Shown here: piece after piece, positions 12,331 through 23,740 of the stretch
Numbering within the stretch: position 1 is the stretch's first letter
Layout: each line of letters starts with the position of its first letter
DNA from: Siderastrea siderea
Lineage: Eukaryota > Cnidaria > Anthozoa > Scleractinia > Rhizangiidae
NCBI GenBank assembly: GCA_964030785.1
Contig: OZ034969.1
Span: 37,472,001 to 37,536,000, forward strand
Direction of reading: 5' to 3'
Length of the DNA stretch: 64,000 nucleotides
The notes under the pieces: model-generated
What the model was told of the DNA's origin: nothing
The model's database searches: none
Seen by the model: only the letters and a program-made list of their open reading frames with translations
Position numbers and translations under genes: made by a program

Positions 12331-12908
12331 ATGCAAAGCCAACCTACTACATACCTAACACACACTTCTGATTCACATCACCTATTTACCCTTTTCACTT
12401 TTAACCTTGGGTTTGGGCCTCTAGTTATCGTAGGTTCATTTCTGAGATTGTATAAGATTTTTTGTATCTTTCGTGTTGTATGTAAGTGTAGGATCTTTAA
12501 TAAACTGCCTGATCCCAAAACGTGGTTCTAGAGTGAGTTTTCTGTGTTTAGAGAGAAAGGTTATTCTTTTTCAATTGTAAAGGACAGAATTTTTCAATTC
12601 CCCAAACGTTCTTGGGGAAAAGGCGTGTAAGCAAAAAATGAAGGTAAAGGAAAAATGTCAAATAAGTCAAGACGCGTAACAAGAGAGCAAGAAGAAGCTT
12701 TGTAGGAAAGCGAACAGCTGAGAAATTTATCTCCAAGGTCACTCCTTAATACACTGTGGTGGCTCCTGTCACAGCCTCGCCCAAACTTTCCTTATTTAAG
12801 GTTATATATCTGGTCCTTTCTACTTAGCGTGCATCGACAACCCCACTAAAACAAACTTATGGTACACGAAATGCCGAATGGGTAAAGATACCATCAGCAA
12901 AATTTAAT
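12331..12908. other. DIRS 3' flank, repeat copy and unassigned DNA
   Basis: Contains an AATAAA-like signal near 12500 and the second direct copy of the 8.7-kb repeat (12546-12642), then unassigned DNA up to the Penelope-like coding sequence. Confidence 0.5.
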
Positions 12909-13474
12909 ATGAAAACCATGAAAGAAACTCATCTCTACAACAGATATGTCATGACAAAAGATTACCCAACCACTCAGTCCGGAAAACGGTGGTCAGAAAC
13001 ACTACCACTCTGGCTACGTTACGTTGATGATACCTTTACAGCCGTACACAAAGACGAAATCGACGATTTTCACGAACACCTCAACGGACAAAACGCCGAC
13101 ATACAGTTTACTAAGGAGATCGAGGAAAATGGTAAAATACCTTTTCTAGACTGCTTAGTTACCCGCGACAATGACAAACTACGGACGACAATTTACAGAA
13201 AAACCGACACCTACCGACAGACTACTCGACCAATCATCTGACAACCCAACTTCTCAAAAAGCTACGACTACACGGACCCTGACAAGACGCGTGAAACTAG
13301 TTTGTGACTCACCCGACAGCTTAACGGACGAAATCAAGTACTTAGACAACGTTTTCAACATGAACAACTACAACCGGGACTTTATTAGACACAACACTTA
13401 CAGAAACTCTGAACCGAACGCTACGAACACTAACACGACACCTGTCACTAGTGCAACCACACCTTACATCAAAG

Positions 13475-13835
13475 CAAGAGAAAATAAGGGGACAGAGAGG
13501 GATTCTGAGGGCGTTGGCTGGGATATGTCAATTCCACAAAAGTTATTTATAGACTGGCTTTTGAACGGAAGCCTGTTTCCCGAAACGTCTGCATCAATAC
13601 CATTTCCCTTGTTTTTCGAAGTCGTTTTCATCGACAAAACGTAAGACCACTTGGTCCGCCATTACAAGCAAAATTTTGAATGGTACTTCAAACAACAGAT
13701 CGAGGTTGCCTTTATGTGGACGTCCTGAATTCAGACTTCCGTTGCAAATGGCCGTCTAAAAATAACCTTTCCGAACTTGACATATCCCAAAGCCTGGTCT
13801 GGCAGTGTCCCTCTCTGTCCCCTTATTTTCTCTTG
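13475..13835. mobile_element. 361-bp MITE inserted in the Penelope-like element
   Basis: Both ends carry a 28-bp perfect inverted repeat beginning CAAGAGAAAATAAGGGG. ATCAAAG (7 bp) sits immediately outside each end (13468-13474 and 13836-13842). Reading through one copy of ATCAAAG keeps the host element's frame, so the target duplication and the ends are exact. The interior has no transposase. A 7-bp duplication does not by itself fix the superfamily. Confidence 0.9.
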
Positions 13836-14504
13836 ATCAAAGGGAGTTCTGAAACTATCGCACGAATCCTACAACCCTACAACATCCGCGTTGTTCACAA
13901 ACCTATCACTATTTTACGACAGCTACTGACCAACGTTAAAGACAAAGACGAACCAAGCGACAGACAGAGAGCAGTTTATGAAATCAAATGCTGCGACTGC
14001 CAGGCCACTTATATGGGTGAGACCGGCAGAAATTTGAACGTCCGACTGACTGAACACAAACGAGCGACTAGAAATGGTGATTTCAACAATCACATTGCTG
14101 AGCACCATTTAAAAACAAACCACAGAATCGACTGGGACTCTGCTGAATGCGTTACCTACAGTACGGACTACTAGCAACGAATCACTCTGGAAAGCTGGTT
14201 TACTAACTTAGAACAAACACCACTGAACCGTTGCCAACAGCTACCTGCACCTTACAAACGACTGATTGCCGACAATAACAAGACAGACAAACAATAGACA
14301 AACCGACGTATTTGACTAACAATAGACAAACAGACATTTGACTAACAAAAGACGGATCGAAACGCACAAATCACGTTTAACGTCTTCACAGCCAATAACA
14401 TCACGGCTTAACTGACAGACGACCAATAACATCACATAACAATAACATCACAATAACATCACACATCTTATAACATCTATTGACGATTCACAGTTCACTT
14501 GACT

Positions 14505-14539
14505 CTGATGATGACTTCCGCTCAGGTTGTCGAAACGTC
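14505..14539 (+). ncRNA. Hammerhead-ribozyme-like core in the Penelope-like terminal region
   Basis: CTGATGA (14505-14511) is followed after 20 nt by GAAAC (14532-14536) and GTC (14537-14539). This order matches the hammerhead core CUGANGA ... GAAA with a GUC cleavage triplet. The intervening stem can pair GAC with GTC, and CC with GG further in, but has a U-U internal loop. Penelope-like elements are known to carry hammerhead motifs in their terminal repeats. Stem III is very short, so activity as a single unit is uncertain. Confidence 0.4.
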
Positions 14540-14575
14540 AGTCAATGTCACCTCAAACAGTCCTTCTCAGGACTA

Positions 14576-15315
14576 CACTCACCCGGACGATCACAATTTA
14601 CCGAATTACGTTACTTGTCTTTATGAAAAAAATATCACTTAACGATTCGTGAAATACTTAATTTTCACTTAAAAAGTCTTACATTACTTAAAGTCAGTGT
14701 TACTATTTAGTGTGTCTTTAAGAACATTTAAGATAACTTAAAGACTGCTTTCCACCCAACTTGAAAAACTGTGTATGTAAGTGTACAAAGAAATGTTCCC
14801 GTAAATCGATGAAAACAATTAATGAGATTTACATTGGAAATTAAAGCTAATTAAAAGCATTACAAGAATAAGAGCCAGCACTTACATTCATTAAAGAAAG
14901 ATGGTTGTTATTTTTGGTATTAATCAATTAAATAGTCTTTAAGGCAAAGTCTTTAAAGCAAAGGAAATATATCACAATATTTAAGTGACGTTACTTAAAT
15001 CCCTGTAAAGAAAACGATCCTTAAGATTAAACAAAAAGATGAAAAGGAGATATCATAGGATTTGAGCTATCGAGTTCTTTCCTGTTGTGTATTGTGCGTG
15101 GACGGGTGAAAATGGAGCTTTTCGAAAACGACACCACAAAAAAAATAAACAAAGAGAATTGCACCATGTGCTGTCTCACTGGCTAATTTCACTGGTACAT
15201 GCGCATGCCTCGTAAGCGGTAGCCTTTGTGATTGGCAAGTAAGCGTTTTTGTGTGGAGAAGCGAAAGTAATTAAAAAACGCTGCGCTTCGGATGCATGTG
15301 GATCCCATTTTACTG
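14576..15315. other. Unassigned AT-rich stretch
   Basis: Repetitive CTTAAA-type short words but no gene, RNA or element boundary was recognised. Confidence 0.5.
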
Positions 15316-15402
15316 AAAGTTCAAACGTCGAAGTTAACATGTGTAAATGCGGCACATTTAAACGGCACATGTAAACTTCGACATTTGAACCGGGCCTAAG
15401 AT
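15316..15402. repeat. Small foldback element (family also at 57.9 kb)
   Basis: TTCAAACGTCGAAGTTAACA pairs with the later CATGTAAACTTCGAC/ATTTGAA segment around a short loop. A related palindrome with the same CGTCGAA...CATGTGCC and GGCACATGTAAA...TTCG pattern is at 57880-57998. Confidence 0.6.
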
Positions 15403-16059
15403 TGATTTAGCAAAAGTTAACTCTGTACTAGATTGATGTTACGAAAGGAGCGAGGAAAACACCTCATAATTTGTGCTCAATCAGAAGCAAGAACGCGAAT
15501 GGCTCTTGAACTAGTCTGCTAAAATTAAGTTTCCAAGAGCTCTCCTGACCGTCAAACACTTTCGCATCGACTAGGCTCCGCCCGTTTTATCTGCCTCTCG
15601 CCCCAACTATCTGCTTCTGGGTCTACGAGAACGACTTTCCATAAGTGCCCATCTAAATACAACGCATCACCGTAACCAAAGCAAAAAAAGTAAGCCAACT
15701 GGATAATAAAGAGTACATATTTTATTGAAAGTAATCCATGTTATCGTGTAAATGTCTTCCAAGGGACATAATTTGCAAGCGTACTTTAAAAAAAATCATT
15801 CGAAAAACGAGGACAGTGTTTATTAAATCAAAATTTATCTACATAGAGGGTAATAATGTGTTACTTCTAACAACATCACCGCAATCTCAAGTGGCCAATA
15901 CCTGTGTCATTTTACAAATTGATTTTTATATACTTTAAACGCGAAAACGTTAAAGTCTTGTTTATAAAATTCCATATTTCCTTTTAAAATGATAACACCT
16001 ACGTATTCACATGCCAAAGAGGGCAACTGACACTTTACAGAATTTATATTTCGGGTGAT
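15403..16059. other. Unassigned stretch
   Basis: No supported gene or repeat was seen. Confidence 0.5.
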
Positions 16060-16199
16060 GCTCCATATACCAAGTCAATATATACACCATTGTGTCATTC
16101 TATTCTGTGAAGTCTATTGTTATTGTTTAAGGGTTATGGACCATTGTTGTAGTCTTTGTGACGCAACTAGAGACTTCCTATTGACTTGGTATATGGAGC
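16060..16199. repeat. Perfect 21-bp inverted repeat with 98-nt spacer
   Basis: GCTCCATATACCAAGTCAAT plus one base at 16060-16080 is exactly complementary to 16179-16199. A further GAAGTCT/AGACTTC pair lies inside. It may be a small foldback element or a hairpin transcript. An open frame of 104 codons overlaps it (16055-16369), but its product is not recognised. Confidence 0.65.
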
Positions 16200-16854
16200 T
16201 CGACCTCATATTTCTGTTTACAGTATGGATATGTTTTGGTATCAAATTAAAAGACTTAAGATTAGAAATCGTAAATGTACAGTCAGGAACACCCAACAGT
16301 TTGTTTCAGTGGTATAAATGCTTGGAAGACATTAAAATCGCCCATGATATCCGGATTTCATTGAAGTAAAAACAACAGATTTTGGGGGGAAACAGCACCT
16401 CGGACTTTAGTAATCATTGGGCTCGTTCATTCCTATTGTTTTCGGAGGGGTAATATGTCGTTAAAAGTGTAAAACAAGGTCAGCTACAAATTTCGGAAAG
16501 ACATTAGCTTCCTAACCTTTCATGTGGCTGAAAGTTTCAGCTAAAAACACCAAATAGGTAAAAGCTTACAAGAATATACCTTTAAAAACCTCAAACAATC
16601 TAAAAAAAGCAGTTCTCGTTGGGTACCCCTGAACAGTGCAAGCAATTAAGCCCCAGCTAACCCATCAAACATCTTGATCAAACATTGTGTTTGTCAAACA
16701 AAACATTGGGTGATTATTATCGGACAATGGAAAACCATTTAAATGTAAAGTTGAGGGAGGCGGCTTAAACAAACATGTATGATCATTTAGCCGGGGCTTT
16801 ACGTTAAAAACCGCTGCTAATATATAATGCTAGTGGGATGCAAACACGGTGGCT
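16200..16854. other. Unassigned stretch
   Basis: The remainder of an unrecognised 104-codon frame (to 16369), then non-coding DNA with no recognised features. Confidence 0.4.
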
Positions 16855-17934
16855 CTAATCTTCTAATGTTGTCTCCCGTATAAGTTGTTCAATTGTTGGC
16901 AGCTTGCTTGGGTCTGCAACAAGGGCGCAATTTTTAGCCAAGACGCGTCTGGCACCTCCCGAAGACATACCGAAGAAATCAATCACTTTCGCAAACGAGT
17001 AGGTGTCGCTGGCTACGCTGTAAACTCCACTTCCGGTAACGATCTCCGGTGCCACATGCGGGTACTTCAGGGCGAACTTTTTCTGCTCTTAGGTGGACAT
17101 ACGACTCCTTTTCTCGCGTGTTTCTCCAATTAGCATGCTTTACCCGAAGTCAATAACAACGGAATTGTAGTAACTCTCCCTCCTCTCTAGCCAAATATTG
17201 TCTCCCTTCAATTCATTTTGGAGAACGCCCTTGGAGTGAATGAAGATAAGGGTACTGCCAACGAAGTCCACCACGGTTTTCCACTCCTCATTGCTCAGTT
17301 GAAACTTCGTCACAGCGCGCCGTATTGTTAACGACTTCCTATCGATTCCATGAAACTGCGTAATAATTCAAAAAAGGTGCAACTTTGCTTTGGATTACGA
17401 ACAGAAGCAGTAATCCAAGACGACTGTTAAGTCGCAACATCACAGTGGCTTCGTAAATGACTTTTTTCTCTGCTTCTCGATGTCCTGTTTTGTATGTCCG
17501 CAAACTCTTCATTCTTTTACAGCCACCACCATGCCCTTGTAATTTGCCAAGTAACAAGCTCCAAACGTACCAGAAGCAATGTTGTTGCTTCCTTCCTTTG
17601 AAACTTGACAACCAGGAATCTGAGCCGATAAATCTAAACTGCCGACTCGCACCGCATCCGCTTGTTGATCGGCAGGTACTTCAATATCGTTGTTTCTTTT
17701 CCTCCTTTCTACAGCCACTTCGTTGTTAAAAAGTTCCAATGATCCAGGGTCAGGTTCTGGTTCTTCACCGTTCGTTAAGCTTCTACAAATGCAGTCGACT
17801 AATTCATCAAAGTGCTTCCTTCTTCCTTCCTCCTCTCCTTTCTTCGCTTTTTCTTCTCTTTTCGGATTTTTTTTTAAATAATGCAGTGTTCCTTTCTCTC
17901 GATCTTCGTCCTGATCCATCTTCACGTGTTTCAA
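16855..17934 (-). pseudogene. Protein kinase-like pseudogene
   Basis: The minus-strand N-terminal part (from 17934) is charged and Lys/Glu-rich. It is followed by a glycine loop I-A-S-G-T-F-G-A-C and the VVAVKE segment with the N-lobe lysine, then a stop at 17509. A second frame carries the next helix region (YKTGHREAEKKVIYE). A third holds a catalytic-loop equivalent near 17230 that reads QNELKGDN, where active kinases have HRDLKxxN. MAPEIVTGSGVYSVASDTYS at 17055 is the APE segment of the activation loop. Frameshifts between the pieces, the altered catalytic loop (Asp to Glu, His to Gln) and no visible intron boundaries indicate an inactive, possibly retroposed copy. The neighbours do not clarify its source. 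Confidence 0.75.
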
Positions 17935-18334
17935 GTGTGAAATTTCCTACCACATATACTACCATGTCGAATTCCTGTAGAAAAAACTATAGAGCCCATG
18001 ATTGGTTGATTGTCCATACCTAATTCCACGGGGATTTAGGCTCAGAATATTAACTGCCCTTTGAGTAACCACAGGCTGCCCAAGTTCAAATGCGAGAAAA
18101 GTACGATTGAGTTTCGAAACATGATCTTCGCTATCTGATCATGCGGTGTTCTGTTACAGGATTTGAAGCAAAAAAATTGTGGCACGACAAATATTCTTTA
18201 AAAGGCAGAATTTCTAAAACAAATTTCTAAAACTAAGTTACCTTACATTGTTGGTTATTTGCCCGCTTCTTCACCCAATTTGATTTGGGTGATGACAACT
18301 GTAAACACCGAGAAATTAACAAAGGCAAATGAAT
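17935..18334. other. Unassigned stretch
   Basis: No feature recognised. It lies upstream of the kinase-like pseudogene (minus strand) and could contain its old promoter. Confidence 0.4.
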
Positions 18335-18985
18335 GTCTCAGTGTATCTGCTGTGTACAGGTAAACAGGTGAATCAAGTACACAACAGATACTTTAGAAAC
18401 AAAACAATAATCTCAACTTTCAAAGCTGCTCGCTTACACTCAAACAAACATCATTAAAAAGGTAGTTCACACAGGTAAATAAATGCCCCAGTGCATCTGC
18501 TGTGTACAGGTAAACAGGTCACCCAAGTAGATACAATGATATACAATGATATAAGATTTAACCTGATACAGTCAAGGTTCTTATAAGCGACCCGTATGGG
18601 AATGTAGAAAAGTGGTAGCAACTAGAGTTGGTCACTTATGACAGTGGTTGCAAGGAGAGCTTTGACTGTATCTAACATACAGATGAGAGGGGATCACTCT
18701 TAGTCTGGCCTGCACCCTTTGATCTTTCCGGTATAGGTTTACCCTATGAGAAAGAGAATCTTACTGGTATAGTTCTAGGGGTCATGGGGACACACAAACC
18801 ACCCCACCATGATAAGGTGGTGATCCCATTCGGGGCGGAAACAGGCAAAGTAAGTAGTACTGTATCCAGGTAATCAAGTCACCCAGGAACACAGCAGACA
18901 TAACTAAATCAATGAATTAACTAATAAAGATAATAATAAAATTTAACTATGGACATGTATCCAGGTAAACACGTAACCCAAGGAC
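18335..18985. repeat. Dispersed minisatellite-like units
   Basis: Four imperfect units centred near 18345, 18485, 18855 and 18950 share the words CTGCTGTGTACAGGTAAACA, AGTCACCCAAG and GTATCCAGGTAA. They are separated by unrelated DNA rather than arranged head to tail. Confidence 0.55.
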
Positions 18986-19613
18986 TCCTGACTCCTACAG
19001 TTAAAAAAGGCGTTTGCTTTCCAGAGGAACAATTAATGGAATGGGTAAAGTAATAGAGGACATAACTAGCAAAAAATACAATTGAATTATTATTCTGAGC
19101 TCCTGGTCAGCAGCTGCCCACGAGACATAAATCCTTGCTGAACGCAAAGAGTGACACTCCAACTTGGAAATGTAAAACTGATTTCCAACAGTAACAGAGG
19201 AATACTTCTTAATGGTTTCAGCCAATGCTTTCTTGTCAACTCACTGTTCTGGGTAGAGCATTTTGTACAAATCAAATAGTGCATTCTCGTCTTCAATTTC
19301 AAGGCTCTTTGTTTTGTAGCTTGATGGCAACCTAAGATAAGTAAGGTCTGAACAGTCAGCTGTATTAATGGGAACAGTGATAGCCTTGCTATATAACGAG
19401 CTGGCAGTTGACAGCGACGAATCACCGATGGTGTCATTATGGCGCCGGCAATCCTCTGCGACAGCAATGACGTCAGGGAAGACCTAGGCCGAGAACGCCA
19501 TTTTGGCGGAAATTTTTGATAGTTACGGCAAATAGCAAGATGGCGATGAGCAAGAACAACAAAGGTTGTTTGTGCGGGTGCTGTGAGACGAAAAGAGCTC
19601 AATTTTTTGGATT
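18986..19613. other. Unassigned stretch upstream of the Harbinger relic
   Basis: Includes minus-strand open frames of up to 170 codons that show no family signature. This may be the 5' non-coding part of the transposon. Confidence 0.35.
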
Positions 19614-20341
19614 ATGGCGAGTCTTCGGGAAACAAGAGAGGAATTATTACTGGCGCATCACATTGGAATAAAAGACGATGTTGAGTTTTTATTGTTATTT
19701 GATTTAAATAGGTCTAAGAATCCAGATTATCCTTACTGGAGCTACGATGCTTTTGATCTTGACTCCCTGACCAATGATGAACGTAAATAAGAATTTCGAT
19801 TTTTCAAAAACGATGTGTACCTGCTCGCTCAAACTCTGGGTATTCCTGACGTTATCAAGTGCTACAACGGGATTGTACCGGGGGGAATCGAAGCATTGTG
19901 TATCATGTTGAAGCGCTTCACTTACCCGTGTCGCTATGCTGACATGATACCACGGTTTGGTACATCAGGTCCATAGTTAAGCATGATTTTAAATCAAATG
20001 ACGGACCTCGTTTTTGTTGGTTATGGCCGCCTTTTGTCAGACTTAGCCCAGCCGTGGCTTTCTCAAGCTAACTTAAGTCGATTTGCAGATGCTGTTCACG
20101 CAAAAGGCGCTGCTTTAGAAAATTGCTGGGGATTTGTCAATGGAACTGTTCGTCTACTTAGCAGACCTGGCCAAAATCAGCAGATTCTTTACAACTGCCA
20201 CAAAGGTTGCATGCCATAAAGTTCCAATCCGTTGTAGCACCCAGTGGGCGCATAGCAAATCTCTATGGCCCTGTTGAAGGGAAACGACATGACAGTGGCC
20301 TACTTGCCGAGTCTGGCCTTCGCAATGACCTGTCACGTTAT
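19614..20341 (+). pseudogene. PIF/Harbinger transposase pseudogene (HARBI1-like)
   Basis: The frame starts at the ATG at 19614. It contains in-frame stops at 19788 and 19974, the segment LSRFADAVHAKGAALENCWG, then GFVNGTVR, where Harbinger transposases have GFxDGT (first catalytic Asp replaced by Asn). After a frameshift at about 20217 the reading resumes with FQSVVAPSGRIANLYGPVEG and KRHDSG, which keeps the second Asp. The sequence ends near RYSF, so the third acidic residue and the C-terminus are missing. It is a dead copy of a cut-and-paste transposase; no terminal inverted repeats were located. Confidence 0.85.
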
Positions 20342-20365
20342 TCTTTTAGGCCTACTCTGGGACCT

Positions 20366-20430
20366 TAAGTCGCTCAAAGTCGCCTTAAGTCGCTCAAAGT
20401 CGCCTTAAGTCGCCTTAAGTTGCTTTAAAT
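20366..20430 (+). repeat. Short tandem repeat
   Basis: CCTTAAGTCGCTCAAAGTCG occurs twice in tandem, followed by two shorter CCTTAAGTCG/TTGCTTTAA units. It lies directly after the truncated transposase. Confidence 0.8.
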
Positions 20431-21943
20431 CATTTATTCCTGAAAGGCCCAAAACACTCAAATTGCATTAAAGAGGGCGCACATCACCATTTCTAAAATA
20501 ATTTGTCTGCCAAAGAAGTGCTCATTGGGTCACTACTCTCTGAGTGACTTCTGAGAAAGTGCTTCCATTTTTGTGACAATTTAAATTTAAAATACACCCA
20601 CCCAATTTGAGATTCAATCATTTTAATGATGGTAATTGTACCACTGGTCACTAAAACCTTTGGGGAAACTCCTCTATAGAAGTGACTAGAGCACTGCACT
20701 TTAGCAAGCCCTTTAAAGTAGAAATAATTGCCTTATATGGGTGTGGCGTACAGTCATTTTCACCCTCCCCCCCCCCCCTCCAGGAGGTACTACATTGTAA
20801 TTCTAACGGGCAGTTGACTATTTCCTGTCACATTTTTTGCAGTTTCGGCCATAACTGACACCAGGATAATTCTAGCTGTGGTCATGACGACCTCTAAATA
20901 TACCCCCAATTCACCTTAAAACAAACACCCTAAGAGGTACCAGAAGGACCACTTTCATTATATAAGTGAAAACAAGGCTCTAAACAATTCCTTTTTATTG
21001 AACATAACGAAAGGGATGGCGCACTAACATAAAACAATATCAACTCTTTTTATTCTCATGAAGAGGTTATGTCAATACTTCTCAGTGAATGATAAACAAA
21101 GTATCTCTTTGATCCCTCTACTAAGTCGTATCCCTTGAGAAGTTCCTCCTAAGCGTCGTGAAATCTTCAGTCAACAGGAACGTCTACTCCCCAAAAAACA
21201 GCTTGAAACCATTTGTGAATTTGACAGAGGGTGGCCATTGTTCCATGCATCCAAAATATTGCCAAGTGCAATGAATGGTCCCTATAACGCAAGTAAAGCC
21301 AGAACTTACCCAGTGTTAAAGGGATCAGATGCCATAACACGATATAAATCTTCTAAAATTGTTTCCCCGGCATAATGACAATACAAAGAAAAATCCACTT
21401 CAAAATACACCTGAAGTTAGCTGGGACAAATTTCAAGCATCTCACGATCAGACGAAAAATCTGCCAGGCGCTCTTCTTATCAGATCAGTTCTCGTACACA
21501 AACACATGTAAAGACCGCAAATTTCCCTGCCGGCTGTCATTACAATTCTTGGTTATCAATTTTTTCCTGTAATCGACCACTGAGAAAATCGAAATGTCGT
21601 TTCCAATGAGGCTAGCGCTGGAATTTAAGTTCGATCTCGGAGCCCGGTAAATAAATGCATATGTTTGAAAGGAAGCGTAGAGCTGGAAGTCGAAAGGAAT
21701 CTTGGGTAAAGAGGAAATAAAGATGGTGGATGCGAGGAGTCCTTTTCTACTGCGATTTGAGATATGGTTGTTGATGACGAATTTTGGATAGGGCAAGCGT
21801 ATTGTGCCAGCTAAAGATAAGATCATTTGCTTGAGTGACAGGGAAAACGGTGGTAGGTGGAATCGTCCAGAACTCTTACTTTTGTTGAGCTGGTGATTGT
21901 TTTCAAGATGATGCTCAAGTTTGCAGCAGTGTGAAAAGGTGGA
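20431..21943. other. Unassigned stretch upstream of the polycystin exons
   Basis: Holds a C-rich homopolymer near 20767-20780 and no recognisable exons for the N-terminal parts of a polycystin (REJ, GPS, PLAT). Confidence 0.5.
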
Positions 21944-22920
21944 ATGGAGAAATTCAGAGGCAAGTCACATTGCCGAGAAATTTATCCTTTGTTTCCAAAA
22001 GTGTTCGTTTCCAAAAGTGCCTCGCTGGCAGTGATGTTTTCAAAATACAACGCGGAGAAAGTTTTTCCTAATCAGCATCGTGACAGTGAGTTGCCACGGA
22101 GGAAAATGACTGTACCTTCAATAAAGTCCAGAGAGGTATCAAAGCTAAGAATGCAGAGTGTTGTTGCCAAAGCCAAACGTCGTTTGTCCATTACTCAAGG
22201 ATGCTTCTACTCAGCATTTCTTGTGGTTCTTGGAGTGCTTTCGTATGGAAACAGAGACTCTGCACGATACGTCTTATCTAAATCCCTTGACGATCACATT
22301 GGGAATTTTGAGAAGGTTAGTTTAAAAGAACGCATATTTTAGAGTCACCACTAACGGTTAACGTAAGACAGTAGAAACCGCGATTCCAGCTCTGGTTATT
22401 TGAGCCAGTCATCGATTAACACAGAGCAACAGGACTTTCTCAAGTTTGCATTTGATGATATGTGCAGTTTGTAGTAAAGATTGGATGGAATTCATGATAT
22501 GAATAAACTAAGGTGAAAGTATTAGCTGAAATCTATCCTTCATGAATTGAAGTATTTTACCAATAGCATCCTATAGACAGGATGGATATACATTTCACAA
22601 TACCTAGATATGCTACCACTGCGTATTAAATGTGAATTCCTTCGACAGGTAACAGATCCAAGGATGTTCTGGAATTGGTTGAATGAGACCCTAATTCCAC
22701 ACCTCTATTCTAGTCACTACCAATTTTCTTACCAAGAGACTTCACGAGTGGGCGGCGAGTTCACGTCGACTGTGATTGGAATGCTAAGATTACGTCAATT
22801 AAGAGCGAAAGAAGGTCAGTGAATGTAGGTTACTGAGAGTCTTTAACCGAGTTATTGACATTTTCTGTAGTGAAGGTAAGGGGTTTGTCATTTTCGGAGT
22901 TTGTTCAAGTTTACTTAAAA

Positions 22921-23052
22921 TGTATCTTAAACCGGCAGAATTTATACGCTTTGTACGGTAATCTGTTATCATTGGTTGCGGCAGGCCAATGCCGCAACCA
23001 ATGATAACAGAATACCGTACAAAGCGTATAAATTCTGCCGGTTTAAGATACA
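22921..23052. repeat. Near-perfect 63-bp-arm palindrome with 6-nt loop (intron of polycystin-like gene)
   Basis: 22921-22983 is complementary to 22990-23052 with a single mismatch around GGCCAA. A further copy of the arm-tip sequence (CATTGGTTGCGGCATTGG) follows at 23051-23068. Possible origins are a small foldback element, a hairpin RNA precursor or a sequencing/assembly fold-back. Confidence 0.9.
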
Positions 23053-23572
23053 TTGGTTGCGGCATTGGCGGAAAAGCCAACGTCACTCAAAACCTAAGAG
23101 AACTAAATTTCCTCTACAAGGCTAAAATGAGGCATTTTCTAAATCAAGAAAGCCTGTGGTTAATTTGAAGTTAATTTGTGAACCACTAGAATTAAACCTC
23201 CGAATTCTCCTCACAAAAAATTCTATACATTTTTAGAATCGTGTTACCTGTATCACCTCTAGGCTTGTGGGAAGGTGATTCCCAACTAACTCGGCTGAAG
23301 TTGTTATGTAATGCAATCCATTTAAGATAAGACCGTTTTCTAGAAAGTTCTACTCAGTAGTTCTACCTACTTTTCCACTTGACATTTGTAATCTAGTTGA
23401 TTAAACATAATGGCAGGGCAACATTTCGTCTGGTTGTGTTAAATATTCTGGGAATTTATTCGGCAACATTACAAGGCGTCAGTAGTCCAAAAAGTAGCCT
23501 AAAACTTTCCATGATTTCGTACTTTTTGGCAACTGTCTTCTTTATCGTCAACCTTCACAGGTTTCTTCGAAA

Positions 23573-23740
23573 ATGCCAACAGACAACACAGGCGCGAACG
23601 CTAGCGATGTCGCAGAAGCTGCGGTTATTCAGCCTCTGTTGCAAGTTAAACCTCCCAAACCATTCGATTTTATGAAACATGAAGAGTGGCCTTGTTGGTT
23701 AAAAGATTTGATCTTAGACATATTCAACGCTAAAAATAAC
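23573..23740 (+). pseudogene. Gag-like retroelement fragment in the intron
   Basis: The frame MPTDNTGANASDVAEAAVIQ followed by KPPKPFDFMKHEEWPCWLKD resembles N-termini of gag-like ORFs of cnidarian retroelements (proline-rich P-K-P-F-x-F then W..W). Beyond about 23740 the similarity is lost in Asn-rich low-complexity DNA. Short and unverified. Confidence 0.4.

Larger units (their letters stand above)
12909..14575 (+). mobile_element. Penelope-like element, 5'-truncated (RT core + GIY-YIG endonuclease)
   Basis: The frame from 12909 has the RT motif R-Y-V-D-D-T-F-T near 13015 and the F-L-D-C-L-V segment. A frameshift near 13190-13210 moves the reading to the 13171-13472 frame (DRLLDQSS, NYNRDFIR). 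After a MITE insertion (13475-13835) it resumes and reaches the GIY-YIG region (VYEIKCCDCQATYMGETGRN near 13977; LTEHKRA) and a stop at 14172-14174, with homologous-looking codons continuing beyond. The 3' region ends with a conserved segment near 14500-14575. RT with a GIY-YIG endonuclease is diagnostic of Penelope-like elements. The 5' RT portion is missing, so this copy is dead. Confidence 0.85.

Noticed and set aside
18335..18985. CRISPR-like array of spaced repeats
   Set aside because: Only four imperfect units with irregular spacing in animal DNA; a dispersed minisatellite explains it.
19090..19602. 170-codon minus-strand frame
   Set aside because: Opposite to the 5' flank of the Harbinger relic, with no family signature; probably chance.
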